Of a stretch of DNA of 64,000 nucleotides, positions 16,408 through 24,907 are shown piece by piece. A program made the position numbers and the translations under genes. Below the pieces are notes generated by a model. That model was not told the DNA's origin and did no database searches. It saw only the letters and a list, made by a program, of their open reading frames with translations. Each line of letters begins with the position of its first letter. Positions within the stretch are counted from its first letter, which is position 1. The stretch is from Nocardia flavorosea NBRC 108225 (lineage in GTDB: Bacteria > Actinomycetota > Actinomycetes > Mycobacteriales > Mycobacteriaceae), in contig NZ_BDCG01000013.1 of assembly GCF_001613385.1 (NCBI RefSeq), positions 326,071 to 390,070 on the forward strand. The letters run 5' to 3'.

Positions 16408-16908
16408 TCACGTAAGTCGGATGCGGACCATCGGAAGCCCGGTACCACGGTCGTCGGTAGGCGCGCCAAGGGTGCTCTCGATCGCCGGTTTCATGGTGGC
16501 CCAGGTACGGGGGTGCCGGGTGACGTAGGCGTGCAGCGAAGCCGCTGACTCGTCGGGGTTCAGCAAGCTCGCGTACGCCTCCGCAGGCCGCCGACCTCCG
16601 ATCCAGACCCGGACCCCGGGATCGGCCCGTACATTGCGGAACCACTGGGCGCGAGCACCGAAACCGGACACCACCACATACGAATCCGGATCCGGGTGGT
16701 CGATGACTTCGAGGATGACGTAGCGGCGGGCGCCGGTTTTCCGTCCGGTGTGTTCGAGCATCAGCATGCGAGAACCGAACAGGAAGCCCAGTCGTGCCCG
16801 GTACATTCGCACGGGTGCGCGCATGAGCCATCGGATGCGTAGTGCTCGGGATGCTATACCGACGAGGGCGTCGGCGACCGGAGCCGGAAGAGTCGTTGAG
16901 ACAGACAT
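16408..16908 (-). CDS. Deazaflavin (F420)-dependent nitroreductase-family protein (Ddn/DUF385)
   Basis: This 166-residue protein of the F420H2-dependent split-barrel family is related to Ddn of mycobacteria. Typical features are LMLEHTGRKTGARRYVILEVI, YVVVSGFGARAQWFRNVRADPGVRVWIGGRR and the Thr-Trp region near the C-terminus. Members reduce quinones or other electrophiles with F420H2. The start at 16908 (MSVSTTLP) has GAGGT upstream and is preferred over 16953, which would overlap the neighbouring TetR gene. It lies 41 bp after that TetR gene on the same strand and may be its target. Confidence 0.83.
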   Translation of the reverse strand: MSVSTTLPAPVADALVGIASRALRIRWLMRAPVRMYRARLGFLFGSRMLMLEHTGRKTGARRYVILEVIDHPDPDSYVVVSGFGARAQWFRNVRADPGVRVWIGGRRPAEAYASLLNPDESAASLHAYVTRHPRTWATMKPAIESTLGAPTDDRGTGLPMVRIRLT

Positions 16909-16949
16909 GAGTACCTCGCTCGTGGGCGGTGTGGGCGGGATCGGGCCGT

Positions 16950-17582
16950 TCACCGGGCATCCTCTACGGCACCACCTCCCAGCCCCGACCGGTAGATGGA
17001 CAACACCTCGACACCCCAGCGCCGCATTCCCTCCTCCGTCGCAAGATCGACACCGACAACAGCGCCGATATGCGGACGTAGCATCAACACCGCGAGATCG
17101 TTGACCAGAAGAAACGCGGCACGAACGGCCGGATCACCGCCGGGGTCGGCGACCCCTTTCTCGGCCATTTCCGCCAGCACGTCGCGGCTGACCGTGTACA
17201 GGCGCCGGAACAGCGCTGAACCGGCGGGCCCGCCTTCCAGCAGCATGCGCCCGAGGTAGGCGGGGACCGGCGAATCGGGTGGTAGCCGACCGATGATCTG
17301 CGCCGCCAGCGCCGGGACCGCCCCGGGCGCGAACGGACCGACCTCATCGGCGAGCACCGTCTGCTGAAGGAGGGACTCGAACACGTCTGCCACGTATTCG
17401 TCCACCGCAGCACGCAGACCGGCCTTCGCACCATAGTGCCGGATCACCAGCGCCGGAGAAACATCCGCAGCCGACGCGACCGCCCGGACCGTCACCGCAT
17501 CGGCGCCATGGCCGGCGAACAGCCGCAACGCCTCGTCCCTGATCCTGGCTCGGGCGGTGCGATCATCAAAGCGTGAACGCAT
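16950..17582 (-). CDS. TetR-family regulator
   Basis: This 210-residue protein has an N-terminal HTH: RDEALRLFAGHGADAVTVRAVASAADVSPALVIRHYGAKAGL at about residues 15-57, with a helical C-terminal domain. The HTH ends in VIRHYGAKAGL rather than the usual LYxHFxxKxxL. The start at 17582 was chosen because upstream in-frame sequence lacks TetR features and because a clear operator lies 10 bp before it. It precedes the deazaflavin reductase gene on the same strand and probably represses both. The inducer is unknown. Confidence 0.86.
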   Translation of the reverse strand: MRSRFDDRTARARIRDEALRLFAGHGADAVTVRAVASAADVSPALVIRHYGAKAGLRAAVDEYVADVFESLLQQTVLADEVGPFAPGAVPALAAQIIGRLPPDSPVPAYLGRMLLEGGPAGSALFRRLYTVSRDVLAEMAEKGVADPGGDPAVRAAFLLVNDLAVLMLRPHIGAVVGVDLATEEGMRRWGVEVLSIYRSGLGGGAVEDAR

Positions 17583-17591
17583 GGTCACTAT

Positions 17592-17609
17592 AGTAAACGT
17601 ATGTTTACT
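17592..17609. promoter_or_regulatory. Inverted-repeat operator of the adjacent TetR gene
   Basis: Arms AGTAAAC (17592-17598) and GTTTACT (17603-17609) are perfect inverted repeats with a 4-bp spacer, in a short AT-rich tract flanked by TATA on both sides. It starts 10 bp before the TetR start codon at 17582, the usual place for autorepression. Confidence 0.7.
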
Positions 17610-17769
17610 TCTATACAACGCGGGCGCCCTGCCCACTCTCACCATGACGCTCGACAGCCCCCCGACGCGGCAGGGATTCATACACCGCGCCCGTCGACCA
17701 GCTCGCCCCGAACTCCGATCCAGAAGCTCCCCACCCTCGCAGCACCGGTCGGGTGTCCAGCTATCGCCC

Positions 17770-18198
17770 CCGGATTGGAAGATCAGCATTTGGGGAGCGA
17801 AATAGCCATAGGTCGACAGCGAGTAGGCGGCCATGATGCCCGCCGACGCCAGCCACCAGCGCCGGAAGACAACAGGGGTGCGCCACGCCAGATACAGGTT
17901 GATCAGCGACAACGGCGCGACTACCGGAGAGACGAACGGCCAGAACGCGCGGCCGGCCCGATGGAAGCCGGATTCGTTCATGGCGTCGAGTACCTGCCCC
18001 GGGCGCGTCGGCCCACAGCGGGACCACGCCGAGTTTCTCGTACCAGCCCGCCCCGAATCGGATTCCGACGAATATCACCAGCAGCCACAAGGGGCCGGCC
18101 TCGGGCGAGCGATGGAAGAGCAGTTCGAAGGCCGCGACGCCGAATCGCCGGCGGTTCTCCTCGATGTGGTCACCACGTCGACGGACGCACTGACTCAT
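17770..18198 (-). pseudogene. Frameshifted small membrane protein (DUF1772/anthrone-oxygenase-like)
   Basis: Two minus-strand frames together give one plausible multi-pass membrane protein. Frame A (about 18198-17998) reads AGPLWLLVIFVGIRFGAGWY and EKLGVVPLWADAPG. Frame B (from about 17998) reads PGQVLDAMNESGFHRAGR, then FVSPVVAPLSLINLYLAW and RRWWLASAGIMAAYSL, ending in STYGYFAPQMLIFQS. The frames meet in a GCGCCCGGGG run at about 17995-18003, so one inserted or lost base would restore the gene. After QS the similarity stops and the C-terminus seems lost. A sequencing error could explain the frameshift but not the missing end. The family name is a guess from the membrane layout and the YF-P motif. 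Confidence 0.5.
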
Positions 18199-18610
18199 GC
18201 GACCGACGCGTTGCGCGGCTATTCCGCGTGAAGCAACCCGCTGTCGCGCGGTCGCGCCGACAGCCCTCGCCATGATTCGGGCGCGCCTGCCATCGAATTC
18301 GCGCCGGCGAGCACAATCCAAAGCGTAAGGCGGGTCCGGATATCAGCGTCATCTGCCCGGGACGCGGGCGCAGGATCTGTCGAGCTTCGCGTCGGCGCCC
18401 GGCACCGCTCGTCGACCCGCAGGCACCAGCCCATGCCAACTGCACCCACCGGCCTGACCCGGATTTCGGTACCGTGCCCTCGACCGTCAGAGGTTTCGGA
18501 TCGACTGGCAGCAGACCCACCCCCGGTGGCACGAACCCGTGAAGATGGTCGCCATATCGGTCGACTGAATGGAAGTTAGACGCGCAAACTCTGGTGCATT
18601 TTTGGTGATC
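18199..18610. other. Intergenic, no gene recognised
   Basis: Open frames here are arginine/proline-rich shadows without family features, and no RNA gene or repeat was seen. It separates the membrane-protein remnant from the tRNA-Asn terminator. Confidence 0.5.
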
Positions 18611-18660
18611 GGCCAAAGAAGAAAAGCAGGTCAACCCCAACTACCGGGACGGACCTGCTG
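18611..18660 (-). terminator. Rho-independent terminator after tRNA-Asn
   Basis: On the minus strand, AGCAGGTC (18659-18652) pairs with GACCTGCT (18632-18625). It is followed by TTTTCTTCTTT, a T-rich tail unusual for this GC-rich genome. It lies 7 bp past the tRNA 3' end. Confidence 0.75.
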
Positions 18661-18666
18661 TTTCTG

Positions 18667-18739
18667 CTCCCCCAACTGGACTCGAACCAGTAACCTGCCG
18701 ATTAACAGTCGGCTGCTCTGCCAATTGAGCTATAGGGGA
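18667..18739 (-). tRNA. tRNA-Asn (GTT)
   Basis: This 73-nt minus-strand cloverleaf has acceptor TCCCCTA pairing with TGGGGGA and discriminator G, D-arm AGCTCAATTGGCAGAGC, anticodon arm CCGAC-TGTTAAT with anticodon GTT, and T-arm GGTTCGAGTCC. CCA is not encoded. It decodes AAC/AAU. It lies between an accessory region and the conserved dnaG block. Confidence 0.96.
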
Positions 18740-18945
18740 TTGCTCGGCGGTCTCGCCCGTACCGGGCTGACCGAGGTGAAACTCTAGCGTATCGGTGGGC
18801 GCGGGCCCAAATCGCGGGGTCGAGCTCGGCGGACGGGGCAAATAGTGGGTGCGAGCGGCGTGGCCGTGGTGGAGTCGGATCGACAGGTGTCGGTGCGGTC
18901 GGGCAGGATGGGGCGGCACGGACTACTGGGAGGAGCTCGACCCAA

Positions 18946-19194
18946 ATGCTGCGGTTGATCATCGGTATCGCTGCCGGTTATGTAATGGGCAGTAAGGCCG
19001 GGCGAGCGCGCTATGAGCAGATCAGTGCCAGTGCGCGGGCCGTCGCAGGGAGCCCGGTGACCCGCAAGCTGGTGAACGTGAGCCGGCAGAAGCTATCGGA
19101 GAAGTTGAGCACCCAGCCGAAACTGGAGCCGATGGAGCCGCTGGACGAGCGCACCACCGTCATGGTGCCGCACGATCAGCTGCGGCGGCGTTAG
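18946..19194 (+). CDS. Small membrane-anchored protein, YtxH-like
   Basis: This 82-residue protein has one N-terminal hydrophobic helix, LIIGIAAGYVMGSKAGRARY, with the Gly-rich start of YtxH-type proteins, then a basic amphipathic stretch and an acidic/Pro-rich tail. A good ribosome site, GGGAGGAG, precedes it. The convergent neighbour is dnaG. Related small proteins occur next to tRNA-Asn and dnaG in other actinomycetes (remembered, not checked). No function can be assigned. Confidence 0.7.
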   Translation: MLRLIIGIAAGYVMGSKAGRARYEQISASARAVAGSPVTRKLVNVSRQKLSEKLSTQPKLEPMEPLDERTTVMVPHDQLRRR

Positions 19195-19219
19195 AGCAGG
19201 CCCCGGTAAGCAGCGAATA

Positions 19220-21142
19220 TCAGGTGGCGGCGAATTCGCCGCTGCCCATGGCCTGGTCGAGCAGGCTTTTGCGGTACTGCTCGAGTGCCACCAGATCACC
19301 GAACAGCGCCATATAGGTGTCCTGGTCGTCGGTAGAGGAAACGCGGTGCAGGCGGGATTTCAGTTCCGCGATCTGCCGGCCCACCAACGCGGCCTGAGTG
19401 CTGGCGAGGACTCCGGTGATGAAGCGCGGGATATCATTGCTCGTTTTCACCGGCAGTGGTTCGCTTGCCAGTTCCGAGACGAGTGCGCGCAGGGTGAGGT
19501 CGTCGGTGTGGTCGGTGATGGCGGCGATCCAGTCGGCGCCGTCGAGACCGCAGCAGACACCGCCCGCTTCGGCCATGAGAGTGCGTACCGCGATATAGGC
19601 GGGGTGGGTGAAGGCGTCGGTTTCCAGGGCGTCGAACGCCGGGCCGGCGATTTCCGGGTATTGGAGTCCGGCGGCGAGGGCTTGGCGCTGGGAACGCAGC
19701 ACCGGGTCGCGCGGATCGGGGCGGGCGGCAGGCGGTGTGGGGCCGGTGTGCTCCACCCGGGGCGCCCGAGCGGGTGCGGCCGCGGCGCCGCGTAGTTTGC
19801 GGGCCTCCTCGTCGACGCGGCGGTAAACGAGCTGCGGATCCTGCCAGCCGGTCCATTCGGCGAGCTGGGTGGCATAGCGTTTACGCAGGCCGTGGTCCTT
19901 GATCTGGGCAACGATCGGTACGGCCCAGCGCATCACCTCGACCTGGCTGTCGTAGGTCAGGGCACGGGTGCGGCTGTCCTCGCGTTTCGCGATCTCCTGG
20001 CGCAGTGCGAAATCGAACAGCGGTTCGCGGCGGGCGACCAGATCGCGCAGGGCGGCGTCGCCGGAATGCTGCCGCATCTCGCACGGATCCTGCCCGTCCG
20101 GGGACACCACCACGTAGGTCTGCCCGGCCACTTTCTGATCACCGAGGAAGGCTTTCAGGGCTGCGGCCTGGCCGGCGGGGTCACCGTCGAAGGTGAAGAT
20201 GATCTCACCGCGCCAGAAATTGTCGTCCATGAGCAGGCGTCGCAGGATCCCCAGGTGATCGTCGCCGAATGCGGTCCCGCAAGCGGCGACGGCGGTTTTC
20301 ACCCCGGCCAGGTGCATGGCCATCACATCCGTGTAGCCCTCGACGACCACGGCCTGATGACTCTTGGCGATCTCCCGTTTGGCGTGATCGAGACCGAACA
20401 ACACCTGGGACTTCTTGTACAGCAAGGTTTCCGGGGTGTTGACGTACTTGCCCGGCATCGTGTCGTCGTCGAAGAGTTTGCGCGCGCCGAAACCGATCAC
20501 ATCGCCGCCGAGGTTGCGGATGGGCCACAGCAGCCGCCGGTGGAAACGATCGATCGGGCCGCGGCGGCCCTGCCGGGAGAGGCCCGCCGCCTCCAGCTCC
20601 TTGAATTCGAAACCCTTGTTCAGCAGGTGCTTGGTGAGGGTGTCCCAGCCGTCGGGGGCGTAACCGCAACCGAACTGGGTCCAGGTAGCCTCGTCGAAAT
20701 TGCGGTCGGTGAGATATTTGCGGGCCATCGTGGCGTCGGGTCCGCGCAGCCGCGACATATAGAACTCGTGCGCGGCGGCATTGGCGGCGACCAGCCGGGA
20801 ACGGGTACCACGGTCGCGCTGCACCGAGGGACCGCCGCCCTCGTAGTCGATCCGGTACCCGATCTTGTCGGCGAGCTGTTCGACGGCCTCCACGAAACCG
20901 ATGTGCTCGATCTTCTGGATGAAGGCGTACACATCACCGCCTTCGTTGCACCCGAAACAGTGGAACAGGCCGTGGTTGGGGCGGACGTGGAAAGACGGCG
21001 ATTTCTCGTCGTGGAACGGGCACAGGCCCTTCATCGAATCGGCGCCGCCACGTTTGAGGGCCACATATTCGCCCACCACATCTTCGATCCGGACGCGCTC
21101 CCGAATGGCGGTGATATCGCGAGCTGGTATTCGTCCGGTCAC
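19220..21142 (-). CDS. dnaG: DNA primase
   Basis: This 640-residue primase makes RNA primers for chromosomal replication. The zinc-binding domain is CPFHDEKSPSFHVRPNHG with Cys41, His44, Cys62 and Cys65. The TOPRIM core carries VVVEGYTDVMAMHLAG and IIFTFDGDPAGQAAALKAF. The C-terminal helicase-interaction region follows a Pro/Ala-rich linker. The GTG at 21142 is preferred; the 26 upstream in-frame codons read through a dispersed repeat (21154-21189) and are not primase-like. It is convergent with the YtxH-like gene and codirectional with dgt. Confidence 0.95.
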   Translation of the reverse strand: MTGRIPARDITAIRERVRIEDVVGEYVALKRGGADSMKGLCPFHDEKSPSFHVRPNHGLFHCFGCNEGGDVYAFIQKIEHIGFVEAVEQLADKIGYRIDYEGGGPSVQRDRGTRSRLVAANAAAHEFYMSRLRGPDATMARKYLTDRNFDEATWTQFGCGYAPDGWDTLTKHLLNKGFEFKELEAAGLSRQGRRGPIDRFHRRLLWPIRNLGGDVIGFGARKLFDDDTMPGKYVNTPETLLYKKSQVLFGLDHAKREIAKSHQAVVVEGYTDVMAMHLAGVKTAVAACGTAFGDDHLGILRRLLMDDNFWRGEIIFTFDGDPAGQAAALKAFLGDQKVAGQTYVVVSPDGQDPCEMRQHSGDAALRDLVARREPLFDFALRQEIAKREDSRTRALTYDSQVEVMRWAVPIVAQIKDHGLRKRYATQLAEWTGWQDPQLVYRRVDEEARKLRGAAAAPARAPRVEHTGPTPPAARPDPRDPVLRSQRQALAAGLQYPEIAGPAFDALETDAFTHPAYIAVRTLMAEAGGVCCGLDGADWIAAITDHTDDLTLRALVSELASEPLPVKTSNDIPRFITGVLASTQAALVGRQIAELKSRLHRVSSTDDQDTYMALFGDLVALEQYRKSLLDQAMGSGEFAAT

Positions 21143-21153
21143 GGGGACGAGTC

Positions 21154-21189
21154 TAGGCGATACCTCCGCCTCCGCTCCGGCCGTGCGCG
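21154..21189 (-). repeat. 36-bp dispersed repeat, copy 1 (upstream of dnaG)
   Basis: On the minus strand this 36-mer begins CGCGCACGGCCGGAGCGG and ends GTATCGCCTA. It matches two copies at 28642-28677 and 28722-28757 at 34-35 of 36 positions. It ends 11 bp before the dnaG start, in gene orientation, within its leader or promoter region. Confidence 0.8.
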
Positions 21190-21279
21190 GTCCGAGGAGG
21201 AGCTTCGCCCCGCTGCGCACCTGGTGCCAGCGGACACAGCCGGAGGCCCGGGCACCCTGTGCGCGAACTCACCGGTGGT

Positions 21280-22524
21280 TCACAGCTGCGCGGCGACGCG
21301 TTCGAGCCGGCTTTCGGTGTAGGAAGCGATCTGGTCGGCGATCACCCGCACCCGGGCGGTGTCATCGGCGGCGGCGTCCCACCACGGTTGCAGGAGGGGG
21401 TCGAGCGCAGCCGGCCCGGTGGCCAGCAGATGTTCGGCCACGGCGATCAGCCGGTCCCGCTGGGCGGCCTGCCGGAGTTTGTGGTCGGGATCGGACATGA
21501 CATAGCGCAGGGCGACGGTCTTCAGCATCGCGACTTCGGCCGCGGCGACGGGTGGCACCAGCAGATCGGCGGAGTAGCGGGCCGGCGGGCCGGACGCGGC
21601 CTCCTTGGTGGTGACCACCGCCGCGTTCGCGAACCGGCCGACGAGTTCACTGGTGAGCCGCTTCAACGCGACCGAACTGCGTAGTGTGCCGTCGTAATGG
21701 AACACATCGGCGACCACCGGCAGTTCCGAGAGCCGCTGCGCCGCGGCCACCAGATCGTCGACCGACAGTGCGCGATGCTGCACATGCCCCAGTTCGGCCA
21801 GCGCCAGCCGCTCCACCGGGTCGGCCAGCGCCCGCAGATCGATCCGTCCGGCGATGATCCCGTCCTCCACATCGTGCACGGAGTAGGCGACATCGTCGGA
21901 CCAGTCCATCACCTGGCATTCCAGCGCGGGCCGGCGTTCCGGCGCGTCCTTGCGCACCCATGCCAGCCGGTCGGCATCCACCTCGTAGGCGCCGAATTTG
22001 CCGCCCGGTTCGGTGCGCTGCCACGGATATTTGATGCAGGCGTCGAGGGCAGCACGGGTGAGGTTGAGCCCGGCACTGTGACCGTAGGAGTCGAGAACCT
22101 TCGGTTCGAGCCTGGTCAGAATGCGCAGGTTCTGGGCGTTGCCCTCGAACCCGCCGTGCTCGGCAGCGAAGATGTCCAGGGCCTTCTCCCCGTTGTGCCC
22201 GTAGGGCGGGTGGCCGATATCGTGCGCGAAGCCGGCGAGTTCGGCCAGGTCCGGGTCGCAACCGAGACCGTCGGCGATACCGCGGCCGATCTGGGCGACC
22301 TCCAGCGAATGGGTGAGCCGGGTACGCGGAGTGTCACCTTCGCGGGGCCCCATGACCTGCGTTTTATCCGCCAGACGGCGCAGCGCGGCCGAATGCAGCA
22401 CCCGGGCACGGTCGCGCGCGAATTCACTGCGGTGCCCGTTGCCGCCGGCGCCGGCGTCGACCAGGCCGGCCGTTTTCGGGGCCTCGGTGACCAGGCGTTC
22501 CCGGTCGTGCTCGGTATAGGTCAT
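21280..22524 (-). CDS. dgt: dGTP triphosphohydrolase
   Basis: This 414-residue HD-domain enzyme hydrolyses dGTP (and often other dNTPs) to nucleoside and triphosphate. The metal site is visible: RLTHSLEVAQIGR (His72), AGFAHDIGHPPYGHNGE (His101, Asp102) and, later, MDWSDDVAYSVHDVEDG. The start at 22524 (MTYTEHDRERLV) is the family-like one; the longer frame adds 75 Pro/Arg-rich codons. It lies upstream of dnaG on the same strand, as in mycobacteria. Confidence 0.94.
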   Translation of the reverse strand: MTYTEHDRERLVTEAPKTAGLVDAGAGGNGHRSEFARDRARVLHSAALRRLADKTQVMGPREGDTPRTRLTHSLEVAQIGRGIADGLGCDPDLAELAGFAHDIGHPPYGHNGEKALDIFAAEHGGFEGNAQNLRILTRLEPKVLDSYGHSAGLNLTRAALDACIKYPWQRTEPGGKFGAYEVDADRLAWVRKDAPERRPALECQVMDWSDDVAYSVHDVEDGIIAGRIDLRALADPVERLALAELGHVQHRALSVDDLVAAAQRLSELPVVADVFHYDGTLRSSVALKRLTSELVGRFANAAVVTTKEAASGPPARYSADLLVPPVAAAEVAMLKTVALRYVMSDPDHKLRQAAQRDRLIAVAEHLLATGPAALDPLLQPWWDAAADDTARVRVIADQIASYTESRLERVAAQL

Positions 22525-22588
22525 CGCACCAAGTCTGCCACCCGGGGGTGACGTTCCGGAGTGTCCGGCGGCACCGGCAGGTGAAGCG

Positions 22589-23287
22589 TTATCGACCGGC
22601 GGTGTAGCTGAAATCGTCGGCCGAGAAATGGGTGAGCTGATACCAGAGCAGGGCCGCGGTCTCCCGGGCGATCCCGTGCGCCTGCGATTCGCGGGTGTAC
22701 ACGGCGGGGCCGGTACGGGTGGGCGCGGTCCACGCGTCGAGTCCGGCATCGCGGGCCATGGTGCGGGTGCGCAGGGAATGCCAGGGATCGCTGACCAGGA
22801 CCGCGGATTCGAGCCCGCGCTCCTTCATCGCCGCCGCCACGGCCTCGACACTGCGCAGGGTGTCGGATCCGGTCTCCACGGCCAGCACGGCGTCCGCGGG
22901 GATACCGGCGTCCGTGAGATACATCTTCCCGGACGCCGCCTCGGTGTAGAGGTCGCCTTCCTGTTTCCCGCCGACCGTGATCACCAGATCCGAAACGCCC
23001 TGCTCGTACAGCTGCTCGGCCTGATACAGCCGAGCCTCGAAAACCGACGACGGGGTGCCCGAGTACTGAGCGGCGCCGAGTACAACGATGGCGTCCGCGG
23101 GGGTGTAGTCCTCGATCCGCGCGACCTGCCACACCCGCACCGCGGTCCCGAGGAGCAGCACCAACCCCAGCGCCACCGCGCCGCTGATCAGACGGCCTGC
23201 CCAGCGCAGAATCGCGGCACCGATCCCGCGCGGTGCGCGGGAATCGGTACGCGAGTCCGGTCGTGTACGCGCTGGCGCCCAATTCAC
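22589..23287 (-). CDS. YdcF/DUF218-family membrane-anchored protein
   Basis: This 232-residue protein has one N-terminal transmembrane helix (GRLISGAVALGLVLLLGTAV, about residues 30-50). A DUF218 domain follows: DAIVVLGAAQYSGTPSSVFEARL, DLVITVGGKQ, a Glu/Thr-rich segment, AVLVSDPWHSLRTRTMA and LWYQLTHF. DUF218 proteins (ElyC, SanA, YdcF) act at the envelope; SanA-like members affect vancomycin sensitivity. It precedes dgt in the same direction with a 64-bp gap and may be in the same transcript. No catalytic role is established. Confidence 0.85.
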   Translation of the reverse strand: MNWAPARTRPDSRTDSRAPRGIGAAILRWAGRLISGAVALGLVLLLGTAVRVWQVARIEDYTPADAIVVLGAAQYSGTPSSVFEARLYQAEQLYEQGVSDLVITVGGKQEGDLYTEAASGKMYLTDAGIPADAVLAVETGSDTLRSVEAVAAAMKERGLESAVLVSDPWHSLRTRTMARDAGLDAWTAPTRTGPAVYTRESQAHGIARETAALLWYQLTHFSADDFSYTAGR

Positions 23288-23567
23288 ATCGACAAGTCTG
23301 CCAGGCAGGTTCCGGGTGCCGGACAGCGCGGACCTGGATCCGGCAACCGTCGCGCCATCGGACCCGGATCCCGTTCGCGCTGTTCAGAAGGGTGGCGATA
23401 CTGTTTACCAGCCTTCTGGTAATCGCACGCGGCGCCGAAATCCCTGCACTACCGGGTACATCGGGCAGGCGTTGGCGCCCGAATCGTTATCGGATTCGCC
23501 GGATGGGTGAGGTGACCGCGGTGCGCGGGGTGTCACGACGGGCGCCTGCGAGCTGGGGAACCGTTGT

Positions 23568-23598
23568 TTGACCCTGACACGATGTCAGGCCATAGAAC
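23568..23598 (+). promoter_or_regulatory. MerR-type promoter with operator between -35 and -10
   Basis: TTGACC at 23568-23573 and TAGAAC at 23593-23598 are 19 bp apart. The inverted repeat CCTGACA-CGA-TGTCAGG occupies 23573-23589, filling the over-long spacer. This is the classic MerR activator layout. The start codon at 23609 is about 11 bp after the -10 box, so the mRNA may be leaderless. Confidence 0.75.
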
Positions 23599-23608
23599 AG
23601 GTGGCGTC

Positions 23609-24427
23609 ATGTTGAGTATCGGAGATTTCGCCAGGCACGGACGGGTGTCGGTACGGATGCTGCGCCACTACGACCTGATCGGCCTGCTGGTGCCCCACCG
23701 GGTCGACCCCGTCAGCGGATACCGCTTCTACGAGGTCGGTCAGCTGGCGCGGCTGAACCGCATCATCGCGCTCAAAGAACTCGGCTTCACGCTGGACCAG
23801 GTGGGCCGGATGCTGGACGACGCGGTGACCGGCGCCGAGATGCGCGGCATGCTGACCCTGCGCCGCGCCGATCTCGAACAGCGCATAGCCGCGGACCGGG
23901 AGCGGCTCGTCCGGATCGAGGCGAGACTCCGGGTAATCGAAAGGGAGGGCACGATGCCTACCGACGAGATCGTGGTGAAAACCGTTCCGGCCGTCCGGAT
24001 CGCCGAACGCAGCACCGTGGTCGCCGATTTCACGCCGGAGAAGATCGGGCCGGCGGTGGAACGGCTGTTCACGGAACTGTGTGCGGCGCTGGAGCGGGAG
24101 CAGATCGAGTTCACCGGGCCCGCCGTCTGCTACTACGACCACCGGCCCGACGGCTCGGTGCTGGCGCACGCGGGTATGCCGGTGCGCATCGCCCCCGGCG
24201 AATCGGGCGATCTCACCGTCGTCGATCTCCCGGAGATGCCGCTGGCCGCAACGCAGATCTACCGCGGCGATATGAACGGCGTCCTCGAACCACACCAGGA
24301 CCTGGTGCAATGGATCGAGGACAACGGCTACCGCCCAGCGGGACCCAGCCGCGAGGTCACCTTGGTCTGGGATGTGGACACCAGCAAGTGGGTGACCGAA
24401 CTCCAGGAGCCTGTCGCCCGGAAGTGA
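23609..24427 (+). CDS. MerR-family regulator with GyrI-like effector domain
   Basis: This 272-residue protein has a winged HTH at residues 1-70 (MLSIGDFARHGRVSVRMLRHYDLIGLL; SGYRFYEVGQLARLNRIIALKELG), a dimerisation coiled coil to about 120, and a GyrI-like small-molecule-binding domain (residues 120-270, ending EVTLVWDVDTSKWVTELQEP). BmrR/TipA-like members activate their own and efflux genes on binding lipophilic drugs. The start at 23609 is preferred to 23564 because the promoter and operator cover the longer start. No transporter is adjacent, so autoregulation is the only visible target. Confidence 0.88.
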   Translation: MLSIGDFARHGRVSVRMLRHYDLIGLLVPHRVDPVSGYRFYEVGQLARLNRIIALKELGFTLDQVGRMLDDAVTGAEMRGMLTLRRADLEQRIAADRERLVRIEARLRVIEREGTMPTDEIVVKTVPAVRIAERSTVVADFTPEKIGPAVERLFTELCAALEREQIEFTGPAVCYYDHRPDGSVLAHAGMPVRIAPGESGDLTVVDLPEMPLAATQIYRGDMNGVLEPHQDLVQWIEDNGYRPAGPSREVTLVWDVDTSKWVTELQEPVARK

Positions 24428-24907
24428 CCCTCCGCTGCCGGAGCCGCCGATGCCGGTTCCGGCAGGCCGGGTTCCGGGTCGATCCCCGACCCCGAATTCG
24501 ATGCCGGTCCGGGTCTGATCGAAAGCTGGTGGGACCGCTACCCGCGCCAACCCGGGCGACGGGCGCGCCGAGCCGGAGGTCACCGAGTTCCCGGGCCGGC
24601 CGGTGGGCTGAGTTCTGGGCGCATACCACCCGCCCGAAAACCGGAAGTAACGGACAATTTCGCCGACAGGCCGCCCCGCACGGTGAATATCCCGTGGATC
24701 GGGGTCGAACACCGGTAGATTGTGCTGCCGATACGAACAAGTTGTGATTGGCTGTTCATCGGCGAGATCTGCTGCGTCACCAGCCGTTCCCCGGTGACCA
24801 TGGATCCGCCCTTACTTATGCGTCAAGCCGCAGTGATGTGGCATGCCTTTGGACTGATTTGGGAATCCTGGGAACAGTGAACGGCCCGTGGCCGTCTCGG
24901 TGAGCAC
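24428..24907. other. Intergenic, no convincing gene
   Basis: This is 480 bp between the MerR gene and a secreted hydrolase. A 73-codon minus-strand frame (24801-24580) is the only fair candidate, but it lacks a ribosome site and family features. The segment 24700-24870 is less GC-rich and probably holds the hydrolase promoter. No hairpin terminator stands out. Confidence 0.45.

Noticed and set aside
21140..21220. N-terminal extension of DnaG reading RTAGAEAEVSP
   Set aside because: It is a translation of the 36-bp dispersed repeat, not primase; the family start is at 21142.
24580..24801. A 73-codon minus-strand frame in the gap before the cutinase gene
   Set aside because: Starts well, but there is no ribosome site, no homology recognised, and it overlaps the likely promoter of the hydrolase.
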